From Verrucomicrobiota bacterium (GTDB lineage Bacteria > Verrucomicrobiota > Verrucomicrobiia > Verrucomicrobiales > Akkermansiaceae), in contig JAPLUJ010000239.1 of assembly GCA_026397695.1 (NCBI GenBank), forward strand, positions 1 to 11,674: a stretch of 11,674 nt of DNA. Direction: 5' to 3'. Each line of letters starts with the position of its first letter. Positions within the stretch are counted from its first letter, which is position 1. Under the pieces are notes generated by a model. That model was not told the DNA's origin. It worked only from the letters and a program-made list of their open reading frames with translations, and did no database searches. This document shows, one piece after another, positions 7,606 through 11,674 of the stretch. The position numbers and the translations under genes are program-made.

Positions 7606-8462
7606 CGTTCTTCTGCGCGGATTTCCCGCAGGAACAGGCGCTCCAGCGTGGTGCGGGGTTTACCGGTGCGCACGAGCGTCGTGCCCGGGGTGTTCTCAAC
7701 CAACGCGGTGATCTGTGAGATCAACCCGGGACTGGCATCACGCAGCACGATCTCCGTCTGGTCCTCGATGGCGATGAGGTCGTCCAGACGGCCTTCGCGG
7801 ATCATCCGGCCCTGGAAAATGATGCCCACTTGATCGCATACCTCCTGCACCTGCTCTAACAGATGGGAGCACAGGAAAACCGTGATGCCGCGCTCACGCA
7901 GTTTGAAGATCAAATCCCGGATCTGCCGCGAGCCCACCGGATCCACGCCGGCGGTCGGCTCGTCCAGGATGACGAGCCGCGGCTCCTGAATCAGCGCCTG
8001 CGCCAAGCCGATGCGCTGGAGCATGCCCTTCGAGTAGCCGCCGAGACGCCGGTCACGCGCGGCCTCGAGATCGACCAGCGCTAACAATTCATCCACCCGC
8101 TCCTGCAGGCACCGCCCGCCCAGGCCGCAGAGTTTGCCGTAGAAGCGCAGGGTTTCCGCGCCGCTCAGGTGCTTGTAGAAATACGGGTTCTCCGGCAGGA
8201 ACCCCACGTCGTCGCGCGAATCCACCTTGAGCGAATCCTTGCCGAAAATCGCACACGCCCCGGCAGTGGGCGCCACCAACCCTAACAACGCTTTCATCGT
8301 CGTGGACTTGCCCGAGCCGTTCGGACCGATCAGTCCGTAAACCTCGCCCGGCTCGATCCGGATCGAGACGCCGTCCACGGCACGCAACGGCTGTCGGCGA
8401 AACGACGTCTTGAAGTCTTTCACCAGATTGCGGATCTCAACGGCAGGGACGGTCTCGGCCAT
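7602..8462 (-). CDS. ABC transporter ATP-binding protein
   Basis: This is the cytoplasmic ATPase that powers the adjacent ABC-2 permease; 286 residues from the ATG at 8462. Residues visible: Walker A GPNGSGKST (46-54), the ABC-2-type Q-loop region GFLPENPYFYKHLSGAETL (87-105), signature GYSKGMLQR (142-150, the exporter variant of LSGGQ), Walker B LVILDEPTAGVDP (163-175) and H-loop CSHLL with His199. After about 215 comes a C-terminal extension (RLDDLIAIEDQTEIVLRD...TLERLFLREIRAEER) as in CcmA/NatA-type ATPases. The start is uncertain: an ATG at 8477 adds MIGPP and has a GGCGGG a few bases upstream, and a TTG at 8501 is also open. It is first in the trio and probably carries the promoter, with the 38-bp palindrome 48-100 bases upstream. 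Confidence 0.95.
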   Translation of the reverse strand: MAETVPAVEIRNLVKDFKTSFRRQPLRAVDGVSIRIEPGEVYGLIGPNGSGKSTTMKALLGLVAPTAGACAIFGKDSLKVDSRDDVGFLPENPYFYKHLSGAETLRFYGKLCGLGGRCLQERVDELLALVDLEAARDRRLGGYSKGMLQRIGLAQALIQEPRLVILDEPTAGVDPVGSRQIRDLIFKLRERGITVFLCSHLLEQVQEVCDQVGIIFQGRMIREGRLDDLIAIEDQTEIVLRDASPGLISQITALVENTPGTTLVRTGKPRTTLERLFLREIRAEER

Positions 8463-8524
8463 CGGCGGACCGATCATGAACCAGCCCGCCACGGGAGGCA
8501 ACGGACAATTGCATTTCTTCCTTA

Positions 8525-8562
8525 TTACTACTCAGGTAGCCTAGAGGCTAGCTGAGTAGTAA
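8525..8562. promoter_or_regulatory. Near-perfect 38-bp palindrome between divergent genes
   Basis: The outer arms TTACTACTCAG (8525-8535) and CTGAGTAGTAA (8552-8562) are perfect complements. Inside, a G/G mismatch is followed by TAGCCT and AGGCTA around a two-base AG centre. That gives 17 paired positions on each side of the centre. It lies in the 200-bp gap between the minus-strand ABC operon and the plus-strand TSUP gene. It may be a two-site operator for a dimeric or tetrameric regulator, an mRNA hairpin in the ATPase leader, or a REP/MITE-like element. There is no T-run next to it, so a terminator is unlikely. Confidence 0.7.
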
Positions 8563-8694
8563 CTCGAAACGAGCACCAAAAGAGTAGCAGCCAAGGCCAT
8601 AAAATGAGAACACGTCCCCGCTCTATCACATCGCCGACCTTGAAACCATGTCCATGAACCGCTGCCCACCGCTGCCGTCTTCCGTGGTTTTGCC

Positions 8695-9459
8695 GTGACC
8701 GATTTCACACCACTGCAACTGACCTGGCTTTTTGCCGCCGGATTCTGCGGTGGCTGCATCGACGCGATCGCGGGTGGTGGCGGGTTGATCACGCTGCCCG
8801 CATTGTTAGCCGTGGGCTTGCCGCCACAAGTGGCGTTGGGGACCAACAAGCTCCAGTCGGCTTGTGGCACGAGCATCGCACTCTGGCGCTACGCCAAAGC
8901 GGGCATGGCCGGGACGCCATGGCTGTGGTTGGCGGTGCTGATGTCGTTTGTCGCCAGCATGGGTGGGGCGTATGCGGTAAGTGTGCTGGACCGGGCACTG
9001 CTGCGGCAGGTGATTCCATGGATGCTCGCGGCGGTGGCGATCTACACGGCCTGCAACCGGCGCTTTGGCATCCATCCCGGCAAGGCGAAGATGTCGCTTG
9101 CGGTGCTCGCGGTATTGTTAGGGACCGGGCTGGGGTTTTACGACGGATTTTTCGGTCCCGGTACCGGCTCGTTCTGGACCTTGGCGCTGGTGGTGCTGGC
9201 AGGTCTTGAACTGCGGAACGCCACCGGCTACACCAAAGCGGCAAACCTTGCCAGCAATTTGGGTTCGTTGGCGGTGTTTCTCACCCTGGGTGCGGTTCAC
9301 TCCATGGCGGCAGGCGCGATGATAGCCGGCCAAGTCCTGGGGGCCAGGCTGGGTTCCGGGCTGGTCATCCGCAAGGGCGTGCGCCTCATCCGCCCGTTGT
9401 TTCTCGTGGTGGTTTTTACCATGACCCTCAAATTGCTCTGGGATGCATGGATGCGTTGA
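8695..9459 (+). CDS. TauE/SafE (TSUP) family permease, YfcA-like
   Basis: This is an inner-membrane permease of 254 residues; members export or import sulfite, sulfoacetate or other small organic anions, and the substrate here is unknown. The N-terminal motif GGGGLITLPALLAVGLPPQVALGTNKLQS and the half-repeat motif GFYDGFFGPGTGSFW (about 147-161) are typical of the YfcA subgroup. The second half begins about 145 (LGTGLGFYDGFFGP) and ends with NATGYTKAANLASNLGSLAVF and VLGARLGSGLVIRKG; seven to eight hydrophobic segments can be seen. The start is GTG at 8695 with no obvious ribosome site. No in-frame Met fits better, because the motif-bearing segment starts at about residue 20. The Roco gene begins 46 bp downstream on the same strand and may share its transcript. 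Confidence 0.88.
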   Translation: MTDFTPLQLTWLFAAGFCGGCIDAIAGGGGLITLPALLAVGLPPQVALGTNKLQSACGTSIALWRYAKAGMAGTPWLWLAVLMSFVASMGGAYAVSVLDRALLRQVIPWMLAAVAIYTACNRRFGIHPGKAKMSLAVLAVLLGTGLGFYDGFFGPGTGSFWTLALVVLAGLELRNATGYTKAANLASNLGSLAVFLTLGAVHSMAAGAMIAGQVLGARLGSGLVIRKGVRLIRPLFLVVVFTMTLKLLWDAWMR

Positions 9460-9505
9460 CGGCAAGCCGCCTTGCAAATCCCCTGCGCCCATCCATACTT
9501 CCGGC

Positions 9506-11674
9506 ATGCCGGACACTGACATGACCGCAGTGGAGCAAAAGGCCTGTGACGAGGCCTTGAAACGCATCGGCGACTGTGGCCGCCGCCGCGCGGCGATGCT
9601 CGATCTGGGCGGTATCGGACTGCCATGCCTGCCGCCCGAGATCGGCCAACTCGCGAAACTTGCGGAGTTGCATCTCTCCCATAACCGCCTGGTCTCCCTG
9701 CCGCCCGCAATCCACCAACTCACGCATCTGACGCGTCTGGATCTCTCACACAACATGTTAGAGTTCCTGTCGCCGGAGATCGGTCAACTCGCCGCGCTGA
9801 CCCAGTTCGATCTCACCCACAACCGGCTGGCCACCCTGCCGCCGGATATCGGACGACTCGCCAACCTGACACGGCTCGACATTTCTAACAACAAGTTGGG
9901 CGCGCTGCCGCCGGCTCTCGGCCAGCTCGCCCATCTGACGCGGCTCTACCTGTCTAACAATTTATTGGCGGCCGTGCCGCCGGAACTCGGCCAACTCGCC
10001 AACCTGACGCGGCTTTACCTGTCTAACAATTTGTTGGCAGCCGTGCCGCCGGAACTCGGCCAACTCGCCAACCTGACGCGGCTTTACCTGTCTAACAACC
10101 TGCTGGCCGCCGTGCCGCCGGAATTGGGCCGACTCTCCAAGCTGACGGTGCTCGATCTTGCCCACAATCTGTTGGACACCCTGCCGCCGGAGTTCGGGCA
10201 ACTCGCCAAGTTGACGGTATTGTCGCTCATGGCCAACCGGCTCACCGCGTTGCCTGACAGTCTCCGGGAATTGGACAACCTGGTGAGTTTGCTGCTGCAT
10301 GACAATCCGGCGCTGCAGCTCATGCCGTCCGTCCTCGGGTCCGATCCGCGCATCATGCAAGAACCGCGCCCGGCCACCCCAAAATCTATTCTGGATTTTT
10401 ATTTCGCACGGCTCACCGGGAAGACCCAACCTCTGAACGAAGCGCGGCTGATCCTGTTAGGAAGGAGCGGGGCGGGCAAGACGAGCGTGGTGCAGGCCTT
10501 GAGGGATCTGCCGTTTCATGAGCGGGAGGTCAGCACGACGGGTGTCGCCCTGTGCGATTGGACGCTGGACGCCTGCCACGGGCCGCCGGTCACGGTCCAT
10601 GTGTGGGATTTTTCCGGGCACGAGATCACGCATGTCCTGCATCCGTTTTTCTTCAGCAGCCGCAGTTTGTATGTGGTGGTGCTGGCAGGCCGGGACCACC
10701 GCGAACGGGATGACGCGGAATACTGGTTGCGTTTGATCCAGACGCATGCGTCGGACGAGCACGGACAGGGGCCGCCGGTGATTGTGGCGCTGAACCAGTG
10801 GAACGTGCCCGGTTGCCGCCCGGATGTGGACCGCACCGCATTGCGCGATCGCTATCCGTTCATCCGCGGCTTTGTGGAAATGGACTGCAAGGCGAAAAAA
10901 GGTGTCCCCGCCCTGCGCACCGCACTGGGCCGGGAGGTGGACCGCATGCCGTGGGCGAGAGAGCCGTTTCCCGAGGAGTGGAATGCCGTGCGCCACGCTC
11001 TAACCGAAACCGGCATGCCACCCGCGCTCCTCACCCAGGACGCCTACCGGGCGCTGTGCGCGGAGCATGGCGTGCAGGATGAGGGACAGCAGGACTATCT
11101 AGCGGAAATTCTGCACCACCTGGGAACCGCGCTCAACTACCGGAACGATCCCCGCCTGCACGAGGCGGCGGTGCTGCATCCGGAGTGGCTAACAAAAAAC
11201 CTCTACGCCCTGCTGCTGCGTGCGGAAAAACTCGCGGGCGTGCTCGGGCTGGCCGATGTGGAAGCGGTGCTGCATGCGGAAAAGGACGATGCTGCGCGGG
11301 CCTGGCTGATGTACCTGATGGAGCGCTGCGGAATCGCCTGCACCTTGCCCGACGCGCCCGGCGGGGGGGCGTGGCTGGTGCCCCGGGCGCTGCCCGCCGC
11401 GGCGCCGGTCGGCAGCGCGGAGTTCCGCGACGCGCCCGATGCCATCCGGGTGCGCTATATCTATCAGAACTTTCCGGATGAATTGGTGGCCAGGTTCATC
11501 GTGCGGCGGCATGCCTTCGTCGAGGAGCTGCGCGAGCAAAAACAACAATGGCGCGGCGGTGTGATCTTCACCCGCAAGGGTGCCCGCGCCTTGATCCACG
11601 CGATTCCCCAGGACCGGCAACTGCTACTCACCGTGACCGGACCACGCAAAGCCCGCGAGCAATTCGCCGCACTG
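9506..11674 (+). CDS. Roco protein: leucine-rich repeats, Roc GTPase and COR domain (3' end outside the window)
   Basis: There is an open frame of 723 codons from ATG 9506 to the window edge with no stop, so the C-terminus is missing. Residues 1-30 are a charged helix. About 32-275 holds ten or more 23-residue LRRs of the form LTRLYLSNNLLAAVPPELGQLAN. About 313-470 is a Roc GTPase with P-loop GRSGAGKTS (319-327, Lys325), switch II WDFSGHE (367-373) and a G5-like DCKAKKG. From about 480 the COR domain shows PEWLTKNLYALL (559 on), WLVPRALP (623 on), FPDELVARFIVRRH and WRGG (682-685). Roco proteins are cytoplasmic dimers that switch with nucleotide. The G4 motif NKxD is altered to NQWN (430-433). 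A run of seven Gs at 11363-11369 is in frame. A start at ATG 9521 is also possible, with GGA seven bases upstream. It follows the TSUP gene by 46 bp. Confidence 0.93.
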   Translation, partial: MPDTDMTAVEQKACDEALKRIGDCGRRRAAMLDLGGIGLPCLPPEIGQLAKLAELHLSHNRLVSLPPAIHQLTHLTRLDLSHNMLEFLSPEIGQLAALTQFDLTHNRLATLPPDIGRLANLTRLDISNNKLGALPPALGQLAHLTRLYLSNNLLAAVPPELGQLANLTRLYLSNNLLAAVPPELGQLANLTRLYLSNNLLAAVPPELGRLSKLTVLDLAHNLLDTLPPEFGQLAKLTVLSLMANRLTALPDSLRELDNLVSLLLHDNPALQLMPSVLGSDPRIMQEPRPATPKSILDFYFARLTGKTQPLNEARLILLGRSGAGKTSVVQALRDLPFHEREVSTTGVALCDWTLDACHGPPVTVHVWDFSGHEITHVLHPFFFSSRSLYVVVLAGRDHRERDDAEYWLRLIQTHASDEHGQGPPVIVALNQWNVPGCRPDVDRTALRDRYPFIRGFVEMDCKAKKGVPALRTALGREVDRMPWAREPFPEEWNAVRHALTETGMPPALLTQDAYRALCAEHGVQDEGQQDYLAEILHHLGTALNYRNDPRLHEAAVLHPEWLTKNLYALLLRAEKLAGVLGLADVEAVLHAEKDDAARAWLMYLMERCGIACTLPDAPGGGAWLVPRALPAAAPVGSAEFRDAPDAIRVRYIYQNFPDELVARFIVRRHAFVEELREQKQQWRGGVIFTRKGARALIHAIPQDRQLLLTVTGPRKAREQFAAL
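9950..10156 (+). repeat. 69-bp tandem units inside the LRR region
   Basis: Units at 9950-10018 and 10019-10087 differ at only two of 69 bases (both third-codon positions). A third unit at 10088-10156 diverges in its second half. Each unit encodes one 23-residue LRR. Older LRR units on either side are far less alike at the DNA level, so these came from a recent in-frame duplication or gene conversion. Confidence 0.85.

Noticed and set aside
9118..10429. Minus-strand frames opposite the TSUP and Roco genes, including one with repeated HGCQQIVRQVKPRQVGELAEFRR
   Set aside because: The repeats are the antisense of the 69-bp LRR units; no independent coding evidence.

Overview
The window most likely comes from the chromosome of a GC-rich Gram-negative bacterium. 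Verrucomicrobiota or a related PVC lineage is my best guess, based on the mix of genes and on the style of the intergenic repeats. No rRNA or taxonomic marker is present, so this is inference. From about 1.8 kb to the right end the sequence is GC-rich and densely coding. The first ~1 kb is clearly more AT-rich and holds two small genes I cannot name.

Layout: 13-426 (+) and 679-981 (-) are orphan small ORFs. 982-1775 has no gene but holds a cluster of repeats: continuous 7-bp tandem arrays of the CCCCAAT, TGACCAA and AGATCGA types, and two identical 26-bp hairpin copies. Next comes nnr (+), a two-domain NAD(P)H-hydrate repair enzyme, convergent with glnB (-), the PII nitrogen regulator. glnB has a well-spaced sigma-54 type -24/-12 promoter just upstream. 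Further right, all on the minus strand, are an RDD-family membrane protein, a calcineurin-like phosphoesterase and a tightly coupled trio. The trio is transcribed ABC ATPase, then ABC-2 permease, then an anchored periplasmic helical-repeat protein, with an ATGA overlap at the first junction and 5 nt at the second. A near-perfect 38-bp palindrome lies between this trio and a divergent TauE/SafE (TSUP) permease.

The right end is a Roco gene (leucine-rich repeats, Roc GTPase, COR domain) open from 9506 to the window edge. It is the most interesting single gene. Its P-loop and switch II are intact, but the guanine-specificity motif NKxD reads NQWN. The LRR region contains 69-bp units that are nearly identical at the DNA level.

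A second cross-cutting signal is the hexamer TGTTAG (or CTAACA). I count 22 copies, against about 3 expected from base composition, lying in several reading frames and on both strands. I see no CRISPR array, tRNA, rRNA, transposase or known defence operon in the window. The Roco gene, the TGTTAG word and the heptamer/hairpin repeat cluster are the best candidates for something undescribed.
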